Part shown: in pieces, positions 18,139-27,800 of the stretch
Numbering within the stretch: position 1 is the first letter of the stretch
How the letters are laid out: the number at the start of each line of letters is the position of its first letter
Source: Caproicibacter sp002399225
GTDB taxonomy: Bacteria; Bacillota; Clostridia; Oscillospirales; Acutalibacteraceae
Direction: 5' to 3'
Assembly (NCBI GenBank): GCA_036756705.1
Contig: DAIOKN010000001.1
Span: 1-64,000 of the forward strand
DNA length: 64,000 nt
Notes under the pieces: model-generated
Told to the model about the DNA's origin: nothing
The model's database searches: none
What the model saw: the letters and a program-made list of their open reading frames with translations, nothing else
Made by a program: the position numbers and the translations under genes

Positions 18139-18199
18139 TGTATGGCTCCTTTCCCATCGTTGTATTTTCATCCGCCGTTTCGGCGAATGGGATAAATTA

Positions 18200-18227
18200 A
18201 ATATACCGCTTATTTGCCTCTTGTCAA
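18200..18227 (-). promoter_or_regulatory. Promoter of the MacAB/TolC-like operon
   Basis: On the minus strand TTGACA (rc of 18222-18227), a 16-bp spacer and TATATT (rc of 18200-18205), about 60 bp upstream of the first ATG. Confidence 0.75.
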
Positions 18228-18257
18228 CAGTTGGGAGAAAAATCCAGCATTTCTCAT

Positions 18258-18279
18258 TTGTATTAATGAACTAATACAA
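18258..18279. promoter_or_regulatory. Candidate operator, TTGTATTA-N6-TAATACAA
   Basis: A perfect 8-bp inverted repeat with a 6-bp spacer lies about 31 bp upstream of the -35 box of the export operon. GTATTA/TAATAC half-sites are reminiscent of GntR/YtrA-type sites, but no regulator gene is adjacent. The rest of 18139-18471 holds no recognisable gene. Confidence 0.5.
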
Positions 18280-18471
18280 GAATACGCGAATTTGAGATTT
18301 TGTCAACCACTTTTCCAAAATTTTGTAGTATTGCTAAAAATCTGATGAATTTTATCGTATTATTTTTGAATGATTAGAAACTTTTGATTGAAAAATTTGA
18401 AGATGGAGGCAAGTTTCATCTTCTCTGTCAAAACGATGCGGGCTCTCTCTTTACGTCAATACGGTCAGAAA

Positions 18472-18506
18472 GAACGGGCCGGGTGCGTTACGCACCCGGC
18501 CCGTTC
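18472..18506 (-). terminator. Terminator after spoIIE
   Basis: A perfect 16-bp stem (GAACGGGCCGGGTGCG and its complement, loop TTA) is followed on the minus strand by TTTCT. It is 21 bp beyond the spoIIE stop. Confidence 0.75.
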
Positions 18507-18527
18507 TTTGCTGCTGCGGTTTACCGG

Positions 18528-20852
18528 TCAGTCCAGTTTGGAAAGCATCTGCACCAACACGGTGATATCGTCGTCATGCCCGTCGCTCCGCTTTGAAATC
18601 GCATCCGAAACGATGGTTTCCGCCAGTTCCTGCGGCAGGCGGCCGTCCCATTTCTCTGCCTCTTCACAGATCCAGTCTGCGCCGGAGGAAAGCGCACCGT
18701 CGGTCATTAGGAGGAGCAGATCTCCCTCTGCGAGCGTTTCGGAGGTCTTTGCAAAGCGCGTTTCATTCAAAATCCCGATCGGCAGGCTGGGCGTGTCGAC
18801 CACCACCGCATGGCCGTTCTGCCGCAGGATGCTGGCGGATGCCCCGGCTTTGAACAGGTCGACGCTGCCGCTGAACAGGTCGATCGCCGCGAGATCCATG
18901 GTGGCGAGAGATTCGTCTCCGGATTTCACCAGCAGCGCCGAATTGACAATTTTCAGCGCCGCATCGAATCCGATCCCCGCCTTGATCAGACGCGTCATAA
19001 TGCCGCAGGCCATCGCACCATCCACGGCGGCCCGGCCGCCCGTTCCCATGCCGTCGCTCAGGACGGCGATCTGACGGCCGTTGCCGTCGGAAAAAGTTTC
19101 AAAACTGTCGCCGCAGAGTTTTCCGTTTTTGCAGGTGTGCTGGGCACAGCCGGAACGGATGCGGAATGCCGGCAGCTCTGACATCTGGATGCGGCACTTT
19201 CCGTGCGCCGAGGAAACGCACGGTGGCTGAAAGGTGCGGGAACAGGCGTGAGAAATCTCGGTGGTCAGCTCCGCTTTGTTCAGACGAGAACCGTCCACGG
19301 GGCCGGAGACAATTTCTACGGACATGCGTCCAAACCGATCCGTCCGGCAACTGACGTCGAACGGCTGGATTCCGGCCAGTCGGAGCGTTTCCTCCACCTT
19401 CTGTGCCGCCGCGGAGTCGAAGCGGTCGTAAAGCTCTAGCTCGGAGGCCATTTCCTCCAGCATGCTGCTGGTGGTCTCAAACTGGTCGGCGACAACGTCG
19501 CGCACCTGCTGAGCGCGCTCTTCCGCCGCCGCACGGACCACATATTCGCCGTAGTTGCGGTTGACGGCGTCCGTCATCAGATTCAGACGGCTGCAGTGGG
19601 AGGCGAACGGCTGGCTGAAGTCATCCCGCTGGATCTGTCCCTTTTCGCGCAGCTTTCCCGTCAAGTCGTTAAAGACATTCATGCTGTCGTTAAAATTACG
19701 ATCCCAGCAATAGGACTTCAGCCCGCAGGTGTTGCAGACCTCGTCCGCCGCTTTGTGGTAAACGGTGCTGATATCCGGCGAACAGGCAATCTTCAGCTTC
19801 CTCGAAACCTCTTCGACCGATTCCGAAACGCTGCCGAGTGCTTTTGCGGCGAAATCCAGTTTCATAATTACCGACCGGCGCAATCCTTCTGTGCGGGAGG
19901 CGTCGTCGCCGCGCGAGAAAATGCCGACCAGCTCGCTGCCCGCCTTCGCGGGCAGCAGCATGTAGATGATGGTGGCCGCCATCACTTCATAGAGCCCGTT
20001 GATTACCGCGGACGGATTCCCAACCTGAAGGGAGGCGACCGTGTTTGCCGCTACAAACGCACAGGCGGAGGCAAGCCGCCCCACCGGGGAAAACAAGCCG
20101 GCCATTAGGCCGCCCAGCGCATAGGCGCCGGAAAGATAGCTCAGGCCCGCCGTGGAAAGGCTGAAGGCGATTCCGGCCGCGACGCCGGCAACGCTGCCGC
20201 CGCTGACCCCGCCGTACCGGGCCGCAAACAGGATTGCCAGCACCGCCAGCACCCGGCCCGCCGAAATTCCCCATAAGGTAAGTCCGGAAAGGGAGAGAAT
20301 TAAAAGCCCCGCTGAAAACGCGGCACATGTGATTTCCTGCGTGCTCCATTCTCCCGGGCTACGGCCGGATTCCCATGCGGAAACCGTTCTGCTGAAGAAA
20401 TAGGCCGCCGCTCCCGCCAGCATGGCTTCCGCCACATACATGGCGGTCGTCACCGCGCCGGAGCCGTTGACGAACGACACGGATATTCCGGTCGCAAGCA
20501 CCGGCAGAGCTGCGACAACAGGTGCGAAAGCGGGGTGTGACCGCAGCCGCACCAGATCGTTTAAGGTCCAGCGGATCGCCGCCGCAGCCAGCAGGGCGGC
20601 CAGGTAGTGAACCGGGACCAGAACCGCGCTGGGCAGCAGATACCCCGCGGCGCATCCCAGAATCGTGCTCCACAGAACCGGGTAAGGCATTGCCGCGGCC
20701 GCCGCGACGCCGAAAGGCGCATACTGCCCGAAGACGGTTCCCCGCGCGAAGAGAAGTCCCGCCGTGAATGCCGCAAGATGGCGCGCGGCTGTCCGGGCGG
20801 GCGCGGCGGCCGCCGTAGAAAGACGGATTCGCCGTATGTTTGCTTTTGCCAT
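18528..20852 (-). CDS. spoIIE: Stage II sporulation protein E (SpoIIE) phosphatase
   Basis: 774 aa. The first ~310 residues contain about ten hydrophobic segments; a central regulatory region (residues ~320-555) has several cysteines (VCNTCGLKSYCWD) that vary among clostridial homologues; the C-terminal ~210 residues are a PPM/PP2C phosphatase with VLSDGMGTGGRA and LLMTDGALSSGADW. SpoIIE dephosphorylates SpoIIAA to release sigma-F in the forespore and works at the asymmetric septum. Start ATG 20852 follows GGCGGTGA. It proves a sporulation programme. Confidence 0.95.
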   Translation of the reverse strand: MAKANIRRIRLSTAAAAPARTAARHLAAFTAGLLFARGTVFGQYAPFGVAAAAAMPYPVLWSTILGCAAGYLLPSAVLVPVHYLAALLAAAAIRWTLNDLVRLRSHPAFAPVVAALPVLATGISVSFVNGSGAVTTAMYVAEAMLAGAAAYFFSRTVSAWESGRSPGEWSTQEITCAAFSAGLLILSLSGLTLWGISAGRVLAVLAILFAARYGGVSGGSVAGVAAGIAFSLSTAGLSYLSGAYALGGLMAGLFSPVGRLASACAFVAANTVASLQVGNPSAVINGLYEVMAATIIYMLLPAKAGSELVGIFSRGDDASRTEGLRRSVIMKLDFAAKALGSVSESVEEVSRKLKIACSPDISTVYHKAADEVCNTCGLKSYCWDRNFNDSMNVFNDLTGKLREKGQIQRDDFSQPFASHCSRLNLMTDAVNRNYGEYVVRAAAEERAQQVRDVVADQFETTSSMLEEMASELELYDRFDSAAAQKVEETLRLAGIQPFDVSCRTDRFGRMSVEIVSGPVDGSRLNKAELTTEISHACSRTFQPPCVSSAHGKCRIQMSELPAFRIRSGCAQHTCKNGKLCGDSFETFSDGNGRQIAVLSDGMGTGGRAAVDGAMACGIMTRLIKAGIGFDAALKIVNSALLVKSGDESLATMDLAAIDLFSGSVDLFKAGASASILRQNGHAVVVDTPSLPIGILNETRFAKTSETLAEGDLLLLMTDGALSSGADWICEEAEKWDGRLPQELAETIVSDAISKRSDGHDDDITVLVQMLSKLD

Positions 20853-20908
20853 GTAGTATCACCGCCATTGTAAATTGGAACAACTTGTCCATCATTTGAC
20901 CTGAGTCT

Positions 20909-20941
20909 ATTATACAATTTGTATTTTGATCAACTTGTCAT
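20909..20941 (-). promoter_or_regulatory. spoIIE promoter with 21-bp spacer
   Basis: On the minus strand ATGACA (rc of 20936-20941) and a perfect TATAAT (rc of 20909-20914) are exactly 21 bp apart, about 57 bp before the SpoIIE start. In B. subtilis spoIIE and spoIIG, Spo0A~P activates sigma-A promoters with a 21-22-bp spacing and a 0A box at the -35. The local TGACAAG only partly matches TGNCGAA. Confidence 0.6.
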
Positions 20942-21074
20942 AACATGGCGTAAAATTATGGCGAAAAGGATCAGAATAAAACTAATTTTCATTTATTGAG
21001 ATTTTTATGGTAACAGAAGCAAAACTGTGATAAAATAAGAATTATACTATTTCGAGAAGGAAGGCCGATCTGAA

Positions 21075-22265
21075 ATGGAATATCGGTTTTCCGGCCGTGT
21101 GCTGGAACTTAAGCCTTCGGCAATCCGTGAGATTTTTAAATATGCCGCGGACCCGCAGGTCATATCGCTTTCTGCAGGGAATCCTGCTCCGGAGGCGTTT
21201 CCGATTCGTGAAATTTCTGAAATTTCCGCAAAAATTCTGGCGGAACATCCGGTCGACGTCCTTCAGTACGGCACAACGGAGGGATATGCTCCGCTGCGGC
21301 AGCATTTAAAGACCTATCTGAATGAGAAACTGGGGATCGGCACGGAACAGGACGGATTGATCATCACCAGCGGCGCGCAGCAGGTGATGGATCTTTTTGC
21401 AAAGTCTATGCTGAACGAAGGGGACACCGTTGTGTGCGAAGCGCCAAGCTTTATCGGCGCGCTGAACACTTATCGTTCTTTCTGCGGAAAACTGCGCGGC
21501 GTTCCAATGGAGCCGGACGGGATCAGCTTAGAAGGATTGGAACAGGCATTGAAAGAGGAAAAACGGGCAAAATTCATTTATACCATCCCGAATTTCCAGA
21601 ACCCGACCGGCACGACCATGAGCCTGGCAAAACGGCGCGGCATGTATGCTCTGGCGAAAAAGTACGGCGTGATGATCCTGGAAGACAACCCGTATGGGGA
21701 TCTGCGCTTTGCGGGGGAAGACGTGCCCGCCATCAAGTCTTTCGACACGGAGGGAATTGTCCTTTACGCCGGGACCTTTTCCAAAGTGGTGGCGCCCGGC
21801 ATCCGCGTCGGTTACGCGGTTGGGCCGAAGCCGGTCCTTCAGAAGATGATCGTCTGCAAGCAAGGCGAGGATGTGCATACTAATCTCTGGGGTCAGATGC
21901 TGTGCGATGAATTGATGACGAACTATGACTTTGAAGCGCACCTGAGGCGCCTGAAAGGAGTCTACCGCGAAAAATCGAAGGTCGCTGTGGATGCGATGAA
22001 TCGATGGCTTCGGCCTAAAATTACCTATCTTCCGATTGAGGGAGGCCTGTTTTTCTGGTGCACGCTGCCGGATGGGGTCGACATGCCTGCATTTGTCAGG
22101 CGCGCGATCCAAAACAAGGTTTGCGTTGTGCCGGGAAACGCCTTCCTGACCGATGACACGGCACCCTGCCAATCGTTCCGCATCAATTACACCACGCCGA
22201 CCGACGAGAATCTCGTGCGTGGAATTCAGCTTTTAGGGGAAACCGCTGACAGCATGATCCGCTGA
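21075..22265 (+). CDS. Class I PLP aminotransferase (LysN/2-aminoadipate type)
   Basis: 396 aa. The fold type I motifs SLSAGNPAPEAFP near residue 36, QYGTTEGYAPLR, IPNFQNPTGTTMS, EDNPYGDLRF and the PLP lysine in GTFSKVVAPGIRVGY are all present. There is no MocR-type DNA-binding domain. Homologues act on 2-aminoadipate, branched-chain or aromatic amino acids, so the substrate cannot be set from sequence. The trpS gene follows 31 bp downstream, compatible with co-transcription. Confidence 0.9.
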   Translation: MEYRFSGRVLELKPSAIREIFKYAADPQVISLSAGNPAPEAFPIREISEISAKILAEHPVDVLQYGTTEGYAPLRQHLKTYLNEKLGIGTEQDGLIITSGAQQVMDLFAKSMLNEGDTVVCEAPSFIGALNTYRSFCGKLRGVPMEPDGISLEGLEQALKEEKRAKFIYTIPNFQNPTGTTMSLAKRRGMYALAKKYGVMILEDNPYGDLRFAGEDVPAIKSFDTEGIVLYAGTFSKVVAPGIRVGYAVGPKPVLQKMIVCKQGEDVHTNLWGQMLCDELMTNYDFEAHLRRLKGVYREKSKVAVDAMNRWLRPKITYLPIEGGLFFWCTLPDGVDMPAFVRRAIQNKVCVVPGNAFLTDDTAPCQSFRINYTTPTDENLVRGIQLLGETADSMIR

Positions 22266-22296
22266 AAGCAAATACTATTGGAGGCGTCAGTTTCTC

Positions 22297-23316
22297 ATGG
22301 AAACGGAAAAGACCGAAAACACGAAGAAAGTCATCTTCAGTGCCATTCAGCCGAGCGGCACGATCACACTCGGCAATTACCTCGGCGCGCTGAAAAACTG
22401 GATCGGCCTGCAGAAAAATTATGACTGCATCTATGCGTTGGCCGACCTGCACACCATCACGGTGCGGCAGGACCCCATAAAGTTCCGACGCAACGCGCTC
22501 GAAGCCTATGCGCTTTTGCTGGCCTGCGGCATCGACCCGAAAAAGAGCATCTTTTTCATTCAGAGCCAGGTCCCGGAGCATGCGCAACTGGCATGGATTC
22601 TGGACTGTTACACTCAGTTTGGCGAACTGCAGCGCATGACGCAGTTTAAGGATAAATCGCAGAAGCACCCAGACAACATCAATGCCGGGCTGTTCACTTA
22701 CCCAAGTCTGATGGCTGCCGATATTCTGCTTTATCAGGCCGATCTGGTTCCGGTCGGCGGGGATCAGAAGCAGCATATCGAGCTGACCCGCAACATTGCG
22801 GAACGCTTCAACGGTCTGTACGGTGAAACTTTTAAAATGCCGGACGGTTACATTCCCGAAGCCGGCGCGAAGATTATGTCCCTTCAGGACCCGACCCACA
22901 AAATGAGCAAGTCCGACGAAAATGTGAACGCTTCCATTGCGGTTCTCGACCGCCCGGAAGATATCATGCGCAAATTCAAGCGCGCCATCACCGACAGCGA
23001 AGCTTGCGTGCGCCGCGCGCCCGGGAAGGACGGCGTCAATAACCTGATGGGCATTTATTCCTGTGTGACAGGGCGCACCGATGAACAGATTGAAGCCGAA
23101 TTTGCCGGAAAAGGCTATGGTGAGTTTAAAACGGCGGTCGGCGAAGCAGTCGTGGAGCATCTCAGACCCATCCGCGAAAAATTCAACGAATATATTAATA
23201 ACAGAGATTTTCTTGAACAGTGCTATGCCGACGGCGCGCAGAAAGCGGAGGCAATCGCCCGCAAAACTTTGCGCAAAGTGATGAAAAAAGTCGGCTTTCT
23301 GCCGCTGAGCCGTTAG
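22297..23316 (+). CDS. trpS: Tryptophanyl-tRNA synthetase
   Basis: 339 aa; charges tRNA-Trp. The class I signature is QPSGTITLGNYLGAL at residues 16-30, with KMSKSDENVNAS as the second signature. AADILLYQADLVPVGGDQKQH is the Trp/ATP-site segment of bacterial TrpRS. Length is normal. ATG at 22297 follows GGAGGCG. No T-box leader is seen, and it ends at a strong terminator. Confidence 0.97.
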   Translation: METEKTENTKKVIFSAIQPSGTITLGNYLGALKNWIGLQKNYDCIYALADLHTITVRQDPIKFRRNALEAYALLLACGIDPKKSIFFIQSQVPEHAQLAWILDCYTQFGELQRMTQFKDKSQKHPDNINAGLFTYPSLMAADILLYQADLVPVGGDQKQHIELTRNIAERFNGLYGETFKMPDGYIPEAGAKIMSLQDPTHKMSKSDENVNASIAVLDRPEDIMRKFKRAITDSEACVRRAPGKDGVNNLMGIYSCVTGRTDEQIEAEFAGKGYGEFKTAVGEAVVEHLRPIREKFNEYINNRDFLEQCYADGAQKAEAIARKTLRKVMKKVGFLPLSR

Positions 23317-23339
23317 ATTATCAGATCTTTTTCTTAATT

Positions 23340-23382
23340 TAGAAAAAGCCTCCCATGCCGGATTCGGCTGGGAGGCTTTTTT
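23340..23382 (+). terminator. Terminator of trpS
   Basis: AAAAAGCCTCCCA and TGGGAGGCTTTTTT form a stem closed by a small CCG-GATT-CGG loop. T-tracts on both sides make it also usable by the converging minus-strand transcript. Confidence 0.85.
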
Positions 23383-23557
23383 ATGGTCTGTTTTCTTTTA
23401 GGCTTTTTGCATACAGAGACTGAAAAACCAGCGCGGCCGTGAACAGAATGGCACATTCCCTGGCGCCTGTCCCCGTGACCGCATTGCGGATCGCTGCGAT
23501 GATTGCGGCCAGTGAAAATACCCATGCCACGATCATCATGGCTTTTTTTCTCTGCAT
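23381..23557 (-). CDS. 58-aa two-helix membrane protein
   Basis: A short frame starts at ATG 23557, preceded by AAGGAGC 6 nt away, and stops at TAA 23381-23383. The peptide begins MQRKKAMMIVAWVFSL, has two hydrophobic stretches separated by a polar turn (NAVTGTGARE) and ends in a basic tail (KSLKENRP). The family is unknown. It lies 33 bp after the alr stop on the same strand and its stop overlaps the trpS terminator, so it is likely the last gene of the purL-alr transcript. Confidence 0.6.
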   Translation of the reverse strand: MQRKKAMMIVAWVFSLAAIIAAIRNAVTGTGARECAILFTAALVFQSLYAKSLKENRP

Positions 23558-23590
23558 TTCCGCTCCTTCTGCGGTCTGGCCTGCACCGCT

Positions 23591-24781
23591 TCAGCGGTTC
23601 AGGTAGCTGAGGTTTCCCATCGGCTTGCCGTCGCGCAGATAGACGCGCGGTACGCGCTTGGAAATGCCGCATACCAATTCATAATGGATCGTCCCCGCTT
23701 CTGAGGCCAGCTCATCCACCGGCAGGATACTTTCGCCGTCCCTGCCGAACACCGTGACCGTATCCCCAACCCGTACGCCTGGAATTTTTGTCACGTCCAG
23801 CATTAGTTGATCCATGCAGACCCGGCCGATTACTTTTGCCCGCTGCCCGCGCACCAGCATTTCCGCCGTGCGGAACAAACGCCTCGGATATCCGTCCGCG
23901 TAGCCGATCGGGACGGTCGCGACCTTCATTTCCCTGGGCGCGGTAAATTCCCGCCCATAGCTGACTGCGGCTCCGGCGGGCAGCACTTTAACGAGAAAGA
24001 CAACACTTTTCAGTTCCATTGCGGGAACAAGCGGAGCGGGGTTCTGAAGGCTGCCGGAAGGCATCAGCCCATACAGGATTACACCGGGGCGGACCATGTT
24101 GAGCTGGGTTTCCGGGTAGTCGAAAATCGCCGCCGAATTCGCGCAGTGCCTCAGGCGAAAGGTGATCCCACGCCCCCGGAGCCGCTCGATTGCGTCGCTG
24201 AAATTGCGGTACTGCATTTGAGTGTAGGCACGCCCGTTTTCCCCTTCGTCCGCCACCGCAAAATGGGTGAAAATCCCTTCCGGGTCCAGACCGGGCAGCG
24301 CGCAGGCGCGTTCGATTTCATCCAGCGCCGCGGCATCGCGCTCCGGGTCCTGGTACAGAAAGCCGATCCGGCTCATGCCGGTGTCAAGCGAAACATGCAC
24401 TTTGACGGTTACGCCGGATTTTATGGCCTGATTGCTCAGCGCCAACGCGTAGTCTTCGCCAATCAGTGCCTGCGAGATGTTCAGGCGGGCAAGCTCCGCC
24501 GCTTCCTCGGGCGGGGTGTAGCCGAGAATCAGGATGGGCCGCGCTGCGCCCGTCCGGCGCAGCTGACATGCTTCTTCCAGATTGGAAACCGCAAACCAGT
24601 CCGCGCCGAGCGCTTCGTACTCCTGTGCCAGGCGCTCGGCGCCATGCCCGTAAGCGTCCGCCTTAACCACGCAGCACACCTTTGTTTCGGGTCTCAGCCT
24701 CTTTTTAATTTCCCGGTAATTGTGCTCCACGGCGTCCAGGTTGATTTCAGCCCAGGTGCGCCTTAAGATATCTTCCGTCAT
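23591..24781 (-). CDS. alr: Alanine racemase
   Basis: 396 aa. PLP-dependent conversion of L- to D-alanine for peptidoglycan. The PLP lysine K40 is in CVVKADAYGHG, the catalytic Tyr is in AAVSYGREFTA, and VCMDQLMLDVT and HYELVCGIS are the usual C-terminal barrel motifs. Length fits the family. It begins 30 bp after the purL stop; the ribosome site is weak, so translation may be coupled. Spore-formers sometimes carry a second copy; nothing here tells whether this is the only one. Confidence 0.95.
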   Translation of the reverse strand: MTEDILRRTWAEINLDAVEHNYREIKKRLRPETKVCCVVKADAYGHGAERLAQEYEALGADWFAVSNLEEACQLRRTGAARPILILGYTPPEEAAELARLNISQALIGEDYALALSNQAIKSGVTVKVHVSLDTGMSRIGFLYQDPERDAAALDEIERACALPGLDPEGIFTHFAVADEGENGRAYTQMQYRNFSDAIERLRGRGITFRLRHCANSAAIFDYPETQLNMVRPGVILYGLMPSGSLQNPAPLVPAMELKSVVFLVKVLPAGAAVSYGREFTAPREMKVATVPIGYADGYPRRLFRTAEMLVRGQRAKVIGRVCMDQLMLDVTKIPGVRVGDTVTVFGRDGESILPVDELASEAGTIHYELVCGISKRVPRVYLRDGKPMGNLSYLNR

Positions 24782-24811
24782 AACCGATTGCCAGCTTTCA
24801 GACTCATTGAT

Positions 24812-27800
24812 TTATTTAAAATATTTTACGCCGGATTCAAACAGCTTTTGATCTTTTTCACCCGGAACATTTTTGTAAAGATTTTTGCCCATCCGCTCGG
24901 AGTGGCTCATCTTGCCGAGAATCCTGCCGTCCGGACTGGTAATACCCTCCACTGCGCAGACGGAGCCGTTCGGACTCCATTCCGAAGCGCCGCTCGGAGT
25001 TCCGTCCGGCGTGCAGTACTGAGTCGCAATCTGCCCGTTGGCGATCAGTGCATCCATCACGCCGCCGTCCGCGACAAAGCGTCCCTCTCCGTGAGAAATT
25101 GGAATTACGAACACGTCGCCGGCGTTTACTCCGGAAAACCACGGCGATTTGACGGAGGTCACCCGCGTGTAGACCATGCGCGAGATATGCCGGCCGATGC
25201 TGTTAAACGTCAAAGTCGGCGTGTGCTCCGACGGAGCCGTGATCCTGCCGTAGGGGACCAGCCCCAGTTTGATCAGCGCCTGAAAGCCGTTGCAGATGCC
25301 GAGCATCAGGCCGTCCCTCCGGGTCAGAAGGTCTTCAACCGCCGTCGAGACGCGCGGATTGCGGAAGGCCGTCGCGATGAATTTTCCGGAGCCGTCCGGC
25401 TCGTCGCCGCCGGAGAAGCCGCCTGGGATCATGACGATCTGTGCGCGGGAGATCGCTTCCGCCATGCGCCGGATGGTCTCTTCAATATCGCCCGGCGTGC
25501 GGTTCTGCACGACCAGGACTTCCGGTTCCGCTCCGGCTCTTTCAAACGCGCGGGCGCTGTCGTACTCGCAGTTTGTGCCGGGGAAGACAGGGATAAACAC
25601 GCGGGGTTTCGCAGCTTTCACGGCGGGAGCCGCACCGCTGCGCTCCCTGCACAGCGGAATATCCCGGATTTCAACATCCGGCGCCGCCGTCGGGAAAATC
25701 CTGTCCAGAGTGCCGTTCCATGCCGCAATCAGGCGGTCAAGCGGCAGAATGTGCTCTCCCAGCTCCACCTGCGGCTGTTCGATGGTCCGGCCGAGGAGCA
25801 GAAAGGGGAGATCCTCCACCGATGTATCCTCCGCCAGTTCCACAAGAATCGCGCCGGATTCCGGGGCAAACAGACGATGTGGCTCCAGAACTGCATCCTG
25901 AAAGCGGAACCCAATCTTGTTCCCGAAGCACATGCGCGCCACGGCCGCCGCCGCGCCGCCTTCTTTGATGACGGAAGCGGAGCGCACGCCGCCTGCTCCG
26001 ATCAGGCGGGTCACTGCGGCGTAATAGGCGCGCAGCTTCGGCCAGTCCGGCAACAGCGTGTCCGGGTCTTCCGGCAGTGGCAGCAGCAAAACGCGCGATC
26101 CGGCTTGCTGAAACGCCGCCGAAATAGTCTTGCTCTTTTTGGTCATCGCAACCGCGAAGCTGACCAGAGTCGGCGGAATGTGAATGTTTTCAAACGTGCC
26201 GCTCATGCTGTCCTTTCCGCCGATGGCCGGAACGCCCAGCCCGATCTCGGCGGAGAGCGCGCCGAGCAGCGCCGCGGAAGGCTTGCCCCAGGTGCGGGGG
26301 TCCTCCGTCATCCGCTCAAAATACTCCTGAAAGGTCAGGCGGGCGGAAAGCGGATCGGCGCCGATCGCTGCAAGCTTCGACAGACTTTCCACCACCGCGT
26401 AAGCAGCGCCGTGGAACGGAGAGAAGCGGAAGATGCCCGGAAGAAAACCGAAACTCATCGCGGTCGCGTCGTCGCTTTCACCGCGGACCGGAAGCCCCGC
26501 CGCCATCGCTTCCTCCGGCGTGAGCTGATACTTGCCAGCAAACGGCATCAAAACGGTCTGTGCACCGATGCTGGAATCGAAGCGTTCGGAAAGGCCCTTC
26601 TGCCCGCAGACTTCCAGGCGGGCCAGATTCTTTTCAAACGCCTGTTCCGGCGGCAGCCCCGTAAGACAGTCCGGAACTTTCTTCCGGTAATTTTCCTTCG
26701 GGTCCACGGCGGAGATCAGGGCGTCGGCATCCTGAGTCACACCGTTGGTGTCAAGGAACGAACGGGCAAGGTCGACAACCCGGTCGCCGCGCCACGTCAT
26801 TCGCAGCCTCGGTTTTTCCGTTACCTTTGCGACGACGGTCGCATCCAGATTTTCACGGGCCGCCGCGGCGATGAAAGCGTCCTGATCCTCTGGGGTAAGC
26901 ACCACCGCCATGCGTTCCTGCGATTCCGAGATGGCGAGTTCCGTCCCGTCGAGTCCTTCGTATTTTTTCGGAACTTTGTCGAGGTCGATGTCAAGCCCGG
27001 CCGCCAGCTCGCCGATCGCAACGCTGACGCCGCCCGCACCGAAGTCGTTGCAGCGTTTGATCATCCGTGCGACCTGCGGGTCGCGGAACAAGCGCTGAAT
27101 CTTGCGTTCGGTGGGCGGATTGCCCTTCTGCACCTCTGCGCCGCAGACTTCAATGGACTGTTCTGTGTGCGCTTTGGAAGAACCTGTGGCTCCGCCGCAG
27201 CCGTCGCGCCCGGTTGCTCCGCCCAGCAGCACGACCACATCGCCCGCCGCCGGAACGCCGCGCACCACATTTTCTTTCGGGGAGGCGCCGATCACCGCGC
27301 CGATTTCCATCCGCTTCGCCACATAGCCGGGGTCATACAGTTCGGTGACCTGGCCGGTTGCAAGGCCGATCTGGTTGCCGTAGGAGCTGTATCCCTGCGC
27401 CGCGCCGGTTGTGATCTTGCGTGTTGGCAGCTTACCCTTGAGCGTCTTTTCCAGCGGAACGCGCGGGTCGCCGCTCCCGGTGACACGCATGGCCTGGTAA
27501 ACATAGGCCCGGCCGGAAAGCGGGTCGCGGATCGCGCCGCCAAGGCAAGTCGCCGCGCCGCCGAACGGTTCGATCTCCGTCGGGTGGTTGTGGGTCTCGT
27601 TCTTAAACTGAACCAGCCATTTCTGCGTCTGCCCGTTCACCGTGACTGGCACTTCGATCGAGCAGGCGTTGATCTCCTCGCTCACGTCAAGGTCGGGGAG
27701 GAGTCCCCGCTTCCGGAGCAGTTTCATTCCGATGACCGCCATGTCCATCAGGCACACCGGGCGGTCCGTCCTGCCGTAAACCTCGTCGCGGGCATGGTAG

